Of a stretch of 54,594 bases of DNA, positions 24,763-31,535 are shown piece by piece. The number at the start of each line of letters is the position of its first letter. Position 1 is the stretch's first letter. A program made the position numbers and the translations under genes. The stretch is taken from assembly GCA_002773615.1 (NCBI GenBank), contig PFAP01000002.1, forward strand, positions 1 through 54,594, read 5' to 3'. Source of the stretch: Candidatus Falkowbacteria bacterium CG10_big_fil_rev_8_21_14_0_10_39_11. GTDB lineage: Bacteria > Patescibacteriota > Patescibacteriia > UBA11705. Below the pieces are notes generated by a model, which saw only the letters and a list, made by a program, of their open reading frames with translations, did no database searches and was not told where the DNA came from.

Positions 24763-26298
24763 TTTGCTTAATTCCAGTATGGCCTCTTTTAGGCGTTGCG
24801 TTGTTCTGTCTTTGCCCAGGACGTGGGCGATTTCAAATGGACCCGGTGATTTCTCTTGTCCGGAGAGAGCGACTCGCATCGGCCATAAAACATCACCGTT
24901 TTGGAGGTTGTTATCTTCAATGATTTTTTTTATCTCTTTTTCAATGTTTTCAGCCGAGAAATCTTCATTTGGTACGCTGTGTATTGTTTCCAATATGTAT
25001 TGAAGGGCTTGGAGCGTAGTTTTGTGGTCTGATTTTTTGAATATGAGCGTTTGGGAGTCAAAATTTAATTTTGATGGAAAAACAAATTGGATTGCGTCAG
25101 AAATTTCATTGGTTTTTTTGATTCGGTTCTTTTCCAGTGAACAATAGTTTTTTATATCGTTGAATGAAATCTCTTTATTTGTCAGGTTGTTGATGTATTG
25201 ATTTTCACTCTTTGGTGAGATTAATTTTGCTTCAATTAGGAATGGCAAGCATTCGGTAGCGAAGTTTTCGTCAGATAGTTCTCTCAGATACATACCGTTG
25301 ATCCAATCTAATTTTTCTAAATCAAATATGGCGCCTTTTTTGTGGACATTATCGAGTGAAAATTGTTTGATCATTTCATCTACAGTGTATATCTCTTGTT
25401 CTGTACCGGCGTTCCATCCCAGTAAGGCAATAAAGTTGATCAAAGCATTTTTAATATATCCAGATTTGATAAAATCTTTGACTGAGACGTCGCCATCTCG
25501 TTTACTCATTTTCTTTTTACTTTGGTTTAGAATTTGCGGTAGATGGGCAAACCTCGGTGGCTGCCAATCAAAAGCATCATATAACATTACATGCTTGGGG
25601 GTGCTGGAGATCCATTCGTCACCACGCATGACATGAGTGATTTTCATCAAATGGTCGTCAACGATGTTGGCAAAGTGATAGGTCGGAAATTGATCAGCCT
25701 TGATCAGAACAAAGTCATCCAAATCTTTGGTATTGACCTTGATGGTGCCTCGAATCTCATCGTCAAAAACAACCTCTTTGTCTTCTGGCATTTTGAAGCG
25801 GATAACTCTGGATTCGTTATAAGTTAATTTTTTGTGTATTTCTTCTTTTGATAAGTGGCGGCATAAACCATCATACTTTGGTGGCAGTTTGTCTTTTTTT
25901 TGTTGTTCGCGAAGTTCGTTAATTCTTTCTTTGGAGCAAAAACAGTAATAGGCTTTATTTTTATCTAACAGAGTCTGAATATGTTTGGTGTATATGTCTA
26001 ATCTTTCAGATTGGATATAGGGACCGTAGTCCCCTTTTTGGATGATTTTCCCGTCAACGATAAATGGTCCTTCGTCATAGCTGAAATCGGCCCATTCAAG
26101 AGTCTTGAGTAAGTCTTCCAGTGCGCCGTCGACATATCTGGTGCGATCTGTGTCTTCAATGCGGACAATAAAAGTACCATCATTATGACGAGCAAAGAGA
26201 TAGTTGTATAAAATTGTTCTTAGGTTACCGACATGGACAAAACCGGTTGGACTGGGGGCGATACGGACGCGGACGTTAGTTGGGGTCTTTGAGGACAT
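24757..26298 (-). CDS. gltX: Glutamyl-tRNA synthetase
   Basis: Class I synthetase that charges tRNA-Glu (in many bacteria also tRNA-Gln). The HIGH motif appears as APSPTGFVHVGNLRT near residue 20, and KMSKR as SKKKMSKRDG near residue 266. Length 513 aa is normal. On the minus strand TATAAT is followed by only eight bases before the ATG, so the message is probably leaderless. A terminator follows. Confidence 0.96.
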   Translation of the reverse strand: MSSKTPTNVRVRIAPSPTGFVHVGNLRTILYNYLFARHNDGTFIVRIEDTDRTRYVDGALEDLLKTLEWADFSYDEGPFIVDGKIIQKGDYGPYIQSERLDIYTKHIQTLLDKNKAYYCFCSKERINELREQQKKDKLPPKYDGLCRHLSKEEIHKKLTYNESRVIRFKMPEDKEVVFDDEIRGTIKVNTKDLDDFVLIKADQFPTYHFANIVDDHLMKITHVMRGDEWISSTPKHVMLYDAFDWQPPRFAHLPQILNQSKKKMSKRDGDVSVKDFIKSGYIKNALINFIALLGWNAGTEQEIYTVDEMIKQFSLDNVHKKGAIFDLEKLDWINGMYLRELSDENFATECLPFLIEAKLISPKSENQYINNLTNKEISFNDIKNYCSLEKNRIKKTNEISDAIQFVFPSKLNFDSQTLIFKKSDHKTTLQALQYILETIHSVPNEDFSAENIEKEIKKIIEDNNLQNGDVLWPMRVALSGQEKSPGPFEIAHVLGKDRTTQRLKEAILELSKK

Positions 26299-26620
26299 AT
26301 TTTTAAATTATAAATTGTAGGAAGGTTACTTAATAATAAAAACTATAATGTTTTGTTTCAATAATACGTTTTTTGAAGACAAAGTCAATGTTTCTTGTAT
26401 GAGAGTATACTCGTGACAGTTACCCTTCCCGCCTTCACAATAGTTTCGGCGGACAGGCGAGTGCCCTGCCTGCCGGTAGGTAAGGCTCTCGAAGTATAGT
26501 TACTTAGCACTTATTCATATACATATTTATATCACAACTATCAAGTTTAGTGAAGTATTTCTAAAATGGTGACGTCTTTAAGTGCCTTAAATTAGCTATT
26601 TTTGTAAAATTGTGTTAACT
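26299..26620. other. Gene-free interval with dispersed repeat
   Basis: No coding frame seen. It holds the GC-rich repeat described at 26405-26490; otherwise AT-rich spacer between gltX and the GC-rich transcription unit. Confidence 0.5.
26405..26490. repeat. Dispersed GC-rich palindromic repeat
   Basis: CCCTTCCCGCC ... CGGCGGACAGGCGAG resembles 6935-6975, and CCTGCCTGCCGGTAGG is a degenerate form of the palindrome seen at 50590 and 47851. Intergenic; function unknown. Confidence 0.6.
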
Positions 26621-26624
26621 GGTA

Positions 26625-26653
26625 TTGACACTATTGAAAAACTATGCTATAAT
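26625..26653 (+). promoter_or_regulatory. Exact consensus promoter P1
   Basis: TTGACA 26625-26630, 17-nt spacer, TATAAT 26648-26653. First of two exact-consensus promoters ahead of the GC-rich gene. The 120 bases down to P2 contain a GAGGC/GCCTC hairpin and no ORF. Confidence 0.8.
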
Positions 26654-26769
26654 GGTTTATTAAGCTGAGAAATTTGTGAGTTCATTATAAGACATCTGGA
26701 TCATTTTGTTGAGGCAACGCCTCTCTATAGTATATAGCTTGTCGTTATATTATATAGATATTTTTAGCC

Positions 26770-26798
26770 TTGACAAAATAATTTAAGTGTGTTATAAT
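26770..26798 (+). promoter_or_regulatory. Exact consensus promoter P2
   Basis: TTGACA 26770-26775, 17-nt spacer, TATAAT 26793-26798. Predicted start near 26805, giving a leader of about 290 nt before the ATG at 27098. Confidence 0.85.
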
Positions 26799-26800
26799 AT

Positions 26801-26822
26801 TCACATGATCATTAAAATGTGA
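26801..26822 (+). promoter_or_regulatory. Palindrome at the P2 start site
   Basis: TCACAT and ATGTGA separated by ten bases, spanning the predicted +1. Possible operator or first hairpin of the leader. Confidence 0.4.
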
Positions 26823-27097
26823 GGTAATTTAAAGCAACAACTCTTATTGAATTTGCACATTGTCATTCACGGGTTTAACCCGGGAATTTACAAGGTCAAA
26901 TTCAATGAGGGTTGTGAGATAGTGTCTCCTACCCTGTAGCGTCGCGAAAGGTTCGGCTCGGATTCGTTGATTCACTCTGGTCCTAACATAAACAGGACCT
27001 TTGGGCTATTGCAGCCGACAAACGTGAAATCAACTTTTCCATGGCCGGACCGATCACCTTTCGAATGGGGTTAAATCCCCTTTATTGGAGGATCTAC
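26805..27097 (+). ncRNA. Structured 5' leader of the GC-rich gene
   Basis: Stem I: 26837-26855 pairs with 26897-26915 over 19 uninterrupted pairs, two of them G-U, enclosing a CGGG/CCCG hairpin (26870-26882). An alternative hairpin (26908-26912 with 26931-26935, plus GAGA/TCTC) uses the same 3' arm. A three-way junction follows: 26966-26975 with 27024-27034 (ten pairs, one bulged A), enclosing GGTCCT/AGGACC (26979-26984, 26994-26999) and GGCT/AGCC (27004-27007, 27013-27016). GGGG/CCCC (27067-27070, 27077-27080) lies just before the GGAGG. The layout suggests a cis-regulatory RNA. It matches no class I know. Confidence 0.6.
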
Positions 27098-28219
27098 ATG
27101 TCCAACGTGAAGCAGGCCACCGAGATTCAGTTCTCCTACCCGACGTCGATTCAGGCTCTCGTGGCCGAAAACGGAAGCGCGTTCAATCCGAACGCGCTCG
27201 TCCAGTCGGAACTGTTCGTGACCGCGGGCCAGACGCAGGCGCCGCGACCGTTCCAAGCGCGCTATGCGCGCGTGCTGGTCGACAGCGGGCGTCTGTTCAA
27301 CGCGAACGACTCCGGAGTGGTGCTCCGGAGCGTTGGCGCGGTCAACATGAAACTGAGAGCGGCCGGGAAGCCCCTGGTCGACGGCAGTTTCATTCCGCTC
27401 GCCGAGGCGCTCGGCATTCGCCGGGCCCGTGACCAGTACGGTGACGACCTCGAGTCGCTGCTCATCAGCGACGACGAGAAGGTCATCCTGACCGGAGAGG
27501 AGGTCCGTGACCTGGACCTCGATCCCATCACGCTCCAGGAGCGTATGGGTTCCGGTGCCGGAGTGATGGATTTGGAGCGTGTCGCCCGCTGGGAACAGCG
27601 GATGCGCCTCTACGAGGCCGCGATCGAGGCGAACTCGGCGATCTTCGCCGAGCTCAAGGGCAACATCGAACAGGACACGCGGAACGGATGGAGTGAGGCG
27701 ATCTGCCAGACCACCGAGGCGTGGCTCAAGTTCGTGGAAGCCATGAACGCCTTCGCGGAGGAGATGGGCTTCAAGTGGGACGGTACGCCGGCCCCGCCGA
27801 CCCCCCCCGCCTTCCCGCTCGCCGTCCTTCGCATCTACGCGAGGGGCAAGGGCCTCCGGTTCGTCCTTCTCGTCCCGGACAATCGCCACAAGGCGGCGGC
27901 GATGATGAAGTGGAGCGAGCAGATGGAGCACGCTCGCGAGCCGGAGAACTATCGGGACTTCACCGACAAGGTTCTGGCTCCCCTGAACATCATGCAGGCT
28001 CGCCTGCGTGAGAACGGGGTTCCGCAGGACGCTCCCACCTTCCAGGACAAGGCGGAAGTGCTCACCACGAACTTCCTCAGCGTCGCTGGGGTGTCGCTGG
28101 AAGAGCTGGCCGATCAGTCCCGGGCGCCGCGCGAGGACCGGCCCCGTGGCAAGGGTAAGCGCGGTGACCGTCACTCGCGCAGGTCCCAGGGTCACCAGTG
28201 GGTGCCCAACGCCGACTGA
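27098..28219 (+). CDS. GC-rich orphan gene, 373 aa, unknown function
   Basis: The start at 27098 is fixed by GGAGG (27087-27091); the longer frame from 27041 runs into the leader structures. Codons end mostly in G or C, and sampled lines are about 60% GC against roughly 40% around it. The protein is soluble and helical, with no signal peptide and no recognised domain. It has a Pro-rich patch (DGTPAPPTPPAFP) and a strongly basic tail (APREDRPRGKGKRGDRHSRR) that could bind RNA. It is bounded by tandem consensus promoters and a perfect terminator, so it is a complete expressed unit. Either recently transferred or under unusual selection; an assembly join should be excluded. Confidence 0.7.
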   Translation: MSNVKQATEIQFSYPTSIQALVAENGSAFNPNALVQSELFVTAGQTQAPRPFQARYARVLVDSGRLFNANDSGVVLRSVGAVNMKLRAAGKPLVDGSFIPLAEALGIRRARDQYGDDLESLLISDDEKVILTGEEVRDLDLDPITLQERMGSGAGVMDLERVARWEQRMRLYEAAIEANSAIFAELKGNIEQDTRNGWSEAICQTTEAWLKFVEAMNAFAEEMGFKWDGTPAPPTPPAFPLAVLRIYARGKGLRFVLLVPDNRHKAAAMMKWSEQMEHAREPENYRDFTDKVLAPLNIMQARLRENGVPQDAPTFQDKAEVLTTNFLSVAGVSLEELADQSRAPREDRPRGKGKRGDRHSRRSQGHQWVPNAD

Positions 28220-28263
28220 GACCGCTGAGTTTGAGACGACCTCACATTCCCCGTGATCCTTCC

Positions 28264-28277
28264 GCCTCTTCCGAGGC
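28264..28277 (+). other. Short hairpin after the GC-rich gene
   Basis: GCCTC (28264-28268), TTCC loop, GAGGC (28273-28277). It precedes the main terminator by 14 bases. Confidence 0.45.
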
Positions 28278-28290
28278 AAGAACGAAAATA

Positions 28291-28324
28291 AGATCCAAGC
28301 AACCGCTTGGATCTTTTCCCTTTT
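28291..28324 (+). terminator. Strong intrinsic terminator
   Basis: AGATCCAAGC (28291-28300), AACC loop, GCTTGGATCT (28305-28314): ten perfect pairs, followed by TTTTCCCTTTT-type tract. Confidence 0.9.
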
Positions 28325-28432
28325 AAATAATTCTAAGAAGTAAGGCATTATACTTAATGAATTGTCATTGAAGCTTTGCTGGGCTTATCTTATTGCTGAA
28401 TAATTTATCCTTTTATTTTTTTATGATGTTTA

Positions 28433-28461
28433 TTGACTTTAGGCTATCTTGATTGTATGAT
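28433..28461 (+). promoter_or_regulatory. Near-consensus promoter
   Basis: TTGACT 28433-28438, 17-nt spacer, TATGAT 28456-28461. The roughly 85-nt leader that follows contains an ATCTGC/GCAGAT hairpin near 28495-28512. Confidence 0.65.
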
Positions 28462-28552
28462 AAAAATAGAGCTATTTCACTAACAGAGCAATCATCTGCT
28501 GGGAGGCGCAGATTGAGACTCTATCAATGCACGTACTTTCTCGGAGGTGACC

Positions 28553-29146
28553 ATGTCTAAAGAAAAATGTGAGCCTGGTCGTTTTTTTAGAGTCACCGAT
28601 GACTTCTGGCGGGATCTACTATCGAGACAAATGAAGTTCCACCAAGGTGTTGATGGCTTTGATATCGCCGAAATTTTTTCGGCTCGAGACAGACGCCTGG
28701 TGTTCATGGTTCCTAGATTGTCGAGCGACATTGGCGCCATTGATATGAAGCTGGTGCAAAGTATTGTGTCAAGTCCAAGTCAGTGTCAGGACTTTGATCG
28801 TATTCCTTTCTCTGTGCAAATTTTGAAAACGGTTGGGTTGGTTTATTTCGTGCAGATGACGGTTGATGATTTGAAGGTTGCGGTATTAATTGCAGTGCCC
28901 TATTCCAAATATAGCCAGGAATATGATGGATATATTGGTTTTATTAAATTGGATAAGGTCAAGTGGTCGGATGTAGGGAAAATTGAATTTGATTCTGATG
29001 ACCATTCTATGGTTTATCGAGATTATGTGTCTGGTGATATGGAAATATGTCTGATGGTCAAGAAAGAACACAAGGACACTAGAATCTCCTTGTCACCATC
29101 CATTAGCATGAGTACAGATGGCCGGAGATTTATTCGAGTATCATAA
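28553..29146 (+). CDS. Hypothetical protein, 197 aa
   Basis: Soluble protein without a recognised domain; mixed alpha/beta character with several hydrophobic strands (LVYFVQMTVDDLKVAVLIAV). The ATG at 28553 is preferred to the GTG at 28547 because GGAGG (28543-28547) would overlap the latter. It is a single-gene unit with its own promoter, hairpin-bearing leader and terminator, like the other small genes with a strong ribosome site. Function unknown. Confidence 0.65.
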   Translation: MSKEKCEPGRFFRVTDDFWRDLLSRQMKFHQGVDGFDIAEIFSARDRRLVFMVPRLSSDIGAIDMKLVQSIVSSPSQCQDFDRIPFSVQILKTVGLVYFVQMTVDDLKVAVLIAVPYSKYSQEYDGYIGFIKLDKVKWSDVGKIEFDSDDHSMVYRDYVSGDMEICLMVKKEHKDTRISLSPSISMSTDGRRFIRVS

Positions 29147-29147
29147 A

Positions 29148-29175
29148 ACAGACTTTAATTAGAGTCTGTCTTTTT
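29148..29175 (+). terminator. Intrinsic terminator
   Basis: ACAGACT (29148-29154) with AGTCTGT (29163-29169), then C and five T. Confidence 0.8.
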
Positions 29176-29271
29176 ATTCTTAAAAAGGTATAAGTTTTAT
29201 TTACAAAGTTATAGTTGAAACGGTTGAGAAATTTTTGTAAATGATAATCAGTGTTGAGTTGTTTTGTAAGG

Positions 29272-29718
29272 TTAGATGTGTTTTAAAATAATATCTAGAG
29301 AACCATGGCGACGTGGGTGAATGACTTTTTTCAGTTCATCTTTGTTTACCCATTTTATCTGGTCGGCTTCGTGACTTTTTTCTAAATGAAAGTCAGAGTC
29401 TGTGCCGTTAAAGTTTAAGATGAATATGGTTTGCTCTTGGCCAATATAGCCTTCTTTTTTATAATAATCTTTTTTTAAGGTGTGGTCCGGCCAGTCATAG
29501 CGGTGAGTTTGTTCCAGTTGGTGTTTGATTGACAAAAATTTTGCATCAACACCCAGTTCTTCTGAAGCTTCGCGAATGACTGCTTGTTCGGCGGTTTCAC
29601 CGGCATCAATCCCCCCTTGAGGGAGTTGCCAATGATCGAATCGAGGATTGTGTTGAATTAAAATTTTGTCATCTTTGGTGACCACGGCGAGAACATTTGG
29701 GCGATATTTTTTTATCAT
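29272..29718 (-). CDS. Nudix hydrolase (RppH-like)
   Basis: A 148-aa Nudix domain with the full box GGIDAGETAEQAVIREASEE followed by LGV, matching G-x5-E-x7-REUxEExGU. The N-terminal MIKKYRPNVLAVVTKDDKIL and DHWQLPQGGI resemble RppH/NudH, which remove pyrophosphate from the 5' end of mRNA or cut dinucleoside polyphosphates. The start at 29718 is used because upstream in-frame sequence overlaps the neighbouring glycosyltransferase. No ribosome site. It follows the WecG/TagA gene by about 47 bases. Confidence 0.88.
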   Translation of the reverse strand: MIKKYRPNVLAVVTKDDKILIQHNPRFDHWQLPQGGIDAGETAEQAVIREASEELGVDAKFLSIKHQLEQTHRYDWPDHTLKKDYYKKEGYIGQEQTIFILNFNGTDSDFHLEKSHEADQIKWVNKDELKKVIHPRRHGSLDIILKHI

Positions 29719-29765
29719 ACTATTATTTATATAATATTGTATGTTTATTGTTACAACAAATTGAC

Positions 29766-30509
29766 CTATGATGAGATGGTTCTGTCTTTTGAGTGTTTTA
29801 AACACGTTAATGGGAAGATGATTACCGCGTTGACAATGCGGTTGATTCGTTTGGGTTGTTTGATTAAGCGAAAGAGCCACTCCAGGCCAAGCGAGCGAAG
29901 TGCTTGCGGCGCTCGAGTTTGTTTGCCGGTCAAAAAATCAAAGCTGCCACCGACTCCGATACCGATTTTGGCTGGAATTTTTTGTATTCGTAGTTCATCA
30001 AGTAATTTTTCTTGAGTTGGAGCTCCGTGAGTGGTGAAGATTATGTCAGGTTTGGTGGTCTGTAGATGTTCAATTAACCCCTCTGTTATCTCCCCTATTT
30101 TGTATCCATGAAGTTTAAGGTTTGGGTATGTGCTTGACACTGAGTCTTTGATCTCTTTTAGTGTGGACAGTGAATTGGGGTGGTTGATCACAAAAATGGT
30201 CAATTTTTTATCATTGGCAACTTGCAACAAATGTTTGGTTATATCTGAACCGGTGTGTCGATGATTAATTTTTTCTCCTGATAGAAATGCGCCAATTTTG
30301 AGACCAAAGCCATCGGGCAAGTTCAAGTTTGATCGGTTTAAAATGTTTTGGTATTCATTATTTCTATGAGCTTGTAGGCAGATTTCCGGATTGGGGGTAA
30401 AGATTAATTTTAGTTCTTCTTGATGTAAGAAACCAGCAAGTGTTTCTAATAGTTCGATTCGAGACAGGTTGTGAATTTTGCTGCCCAGAATTGTGATTGC
30501 TTTTGTCAT
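29766..30509 (-). CDS. WecG/TagA/CpsF-family glycosyltransferase
   Basis: A 247-aa member of glycosyltransferase family 26. It typically adds N-acetylmannosamine or a related sugar to a lipid-linked acceptor during wall or surface polymer synthesis on the inner membrane face. Family motifs present: TPNPEI, NLPDGFGL, RHTGSD, THGAPTQEK, and the long GIGVGGSFDFLTGKQTRAP segment followed by GLEWLFRL. No ribosome site upstream of the ATG. Other polysaccharide genes lie at 51-54.5 kb. Confidence 0.93.
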   Translation of the reverse strand: MTKAITILGSKIHNLSRIELLETLAGFLHQEELKLIFTPNPEICLQAHRNNEYQNILNRSNLNLPDGFGLKIGAFLSGEKINHRHTGSDITKHLLQVANDKKLTIFVINHPNSLSTLKEIKDSVSSTYPNLKLHGYKIGEITEGLIEHLQTTKPDIIFTTHGAPTQEKLLDELRIQKIPAKIGIGVGGSFDFLTGKQTRAPQALRSLGLEWLFRLIKQPKRINRIVNAVIIFPLTCLKHSKDRTISS

Positions 30510-30567
30510 AGGTAATATTGTTGGTTATAGTATATATTAATTATTTGATAACTTCAACATTTATTGA

Positions 30568-30596
30568 TTGTGATTTGAGGTGGACTTTAGTATAAT
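30568..30596 (+). promoter_or_regulatory. Promoter
   Basis: TTGTGA 30568-30573, 17-nt spacer, TATAAT 30591-30596. The roughly 50-nt leader ends in AAAGGAG before the ATG at 30654. Confidence 0.6.
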
Positions 30597-30653
30597 GTAT
30601 ATATAAACAGGTGTCCATACTGTTTGCTAACCTGAGCCGGAAAGGAGTCTGTT

Positions 30654-30869
30654 ATGCTCAGGGGAGAATATTTGCCGTGTCTGAATTGCGTCCATTATGC
30701 TAGGTGCACATGGTCGCGAAATCAGAAACTCTGTCCTGGCTTCCGGAAGGTATTGTCTTCGGAACGCCTTGAGGAGAATCGTTGTGCCGCAGCAAAAAGG
30801 TTGCAACGTGATCCCAGGTCAGCATTGTCTCTGGCCAAATGGCTTCATTTGGCACAGGACATGCACTGA
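30654..30869 (+). CDS. Small cysteine-cluster protein, 71 aa
   Basis: Contains CLNCVHYARC followed by CPGF, a C-x2-C-x6-C plus C arrangement near the N-terminus that could bind zinc or a metal cluster, then a basic helical C-terminus. Start fixed by AAAGGAG. Promoter and terminator hairpin flank it. No family recognised; a nucleic-acid-binding zinc ribbon is one possibility (inference). Confidence 0.55.
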   Translation: MLRGEYLPCLNCVHYARCTWSRNQKLCPGFRKVLSSERLEENRCAAAKRLQRDPRSALSLAKWLHLAQDMH

Positions 30870-30877
30870 CAACAACA

Positions 30878-30908
30878 AAAGAGCTGGCTTAATACGCGAG
30901 CTCTTTGA
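30878..30908 (+). terminator. Hairpin terminator
   Basis: AAAGAGCT (30878-30885) with AGCTCTTT (30899-30906); T tract short. Confidence 0.6.
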
Positions 30909-30941
30909 CTTGGATGTAATTTCAGCGTTTAATTGAAACAC

Positions 30942-30970
30942 TTGACAAAAAATAAAATAAATGATATATT
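30942..30970 (+). promoter_or_regulatory. Near-consensus promoter
   Basis: TTGACA 30942-30947, 17-nt spacer, TATATT 30965-30970, driving the 31008 gene. Confidence 0.7.
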
Positions 30971-31007
30971 TGTTAAAAATTAGGAACAACAACAATAGGA
31001 GGATGAT

Positions 31008-31394
31008 ATGTCGTGGGTTCATCCGAAGATTGAAAGAATTGGTCGGCCAGCTTTGATATTATTGCCAAAGTTCAAGGTTGATGATAATAACTTCGGGTGT
31101 AATGGTAAAACACCAGATCAAATGGTTCGGAAGTTTTTATCGAAAAATCATGGTGCGTTTACACTTATGGGCACGACCTTTCATGGTGAATGGAAGGATC
31201 ACGATGGTAAGCTTCATTCAGATGTTCATATCGGATATAGAGTGTCATTTATTTGTCCGGTGAAAAATGATGGCGGGCGTGATTTTTCTAATTTAGATTT
31301 GTTGATTGATTTTCTGTCGAAGTTGTGTGCAAATATGATGGAGCTTTGTTTGTATGCTGAGTTTGGCGAAGAAGCGGTTTTAATTTATCCCTGA
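31008..31394 (+). CDS. Hypothetical protein, 128 aa
   Basis: Soluble alpha/beta protein without a recognised domain. Start fixed by AGGAGG. Notable segments are an N-terminal hydrophobic strand (ALILLPKF), a Gly/His-rich middle (MGTTFHGEWKDHDGKLHSDV) and a helical end with cysteines. A single-gene unit with its own promoter and terminator, immediately upstream of clpB but separated from it by that terminator and the clpB promoter. Confidence 0.6.
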   Translation: MSWVHPKIERIGRPALILLPKFKVDDNNFGCNGKTPDQMVRKFLSKNHGAFTLMGTTFHGEWKDHDGKLHSDVHIGYRVSFICPVKNDGGRDFSNLDLLIDFLSKLCANMMELCLYAEFGEEAVLIYP

Positions 31395-31424
31395 AGAAAT
31401 GATGGTTACTTCATCTTTAGTACT

Positions 31425-31448
31425 ACTAGTGTAATTCACTAGTTTTTT
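31425..31448 (+). terminator. Intrinsic terminator
   Basis: ACTAGTG (31425-31431), TAATT loop, CACTAGT (31437-31443), then six T. Confidence 0.85.
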
Positions 31449-31455
31449 GTTTGAC

Positions 31456-31483
31456 TTGACATGGTCTGGTATTGGGTTATAAT
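31456..31483 (+). promoter_or_regulatory. clpB promoter
   Basis: TTGACA 31456-31461, 16-nt spacer, TATAAT 31478-31483. The CIRCE-like operator begins five bases downstream. Confidence 0.75.
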
Positions 31484-31487
31484 TGAT

Positions 31488-31514
31488 TTAGCACTCACGT
31501 TGATTGACTGCTAA
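31488..31514 (+). promoter_or_regulatory. CIRCE operator (HrcA site)
   Basis: TTAGCACTC-N9-GACTGCTAA, the CIRCE inverted repeat (consensus TTAGCACTC-N9-GAGTGCTAA) with a two-base change in the right arm. Located over the predicted start of the clpB transcript, where HrcA would block transcription until heat or protein-folding stress. Confidence 0.88.
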
Positions 31515-31535
31515 TAATATATAAATTTATACAAT

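Noticed and set aside
26805-27097. Leader as a T-box, tmRNA or tRNA
   Set aside because: No T-box sequence or specifier arrangement, no tmRNA ends or tag frame, and no cloverleaf with a T-loop GTTCGAATC-type motif.
27071-28348. 425-aa open frame on the minus strand opposite the GC-rich gene
   Set aside because: Promoters, SD and terminator are all oriented for the plus strand. Long antisense frames are expected opposite GC-rich codons, and the product is low-complexity Arg/Glu/Val.
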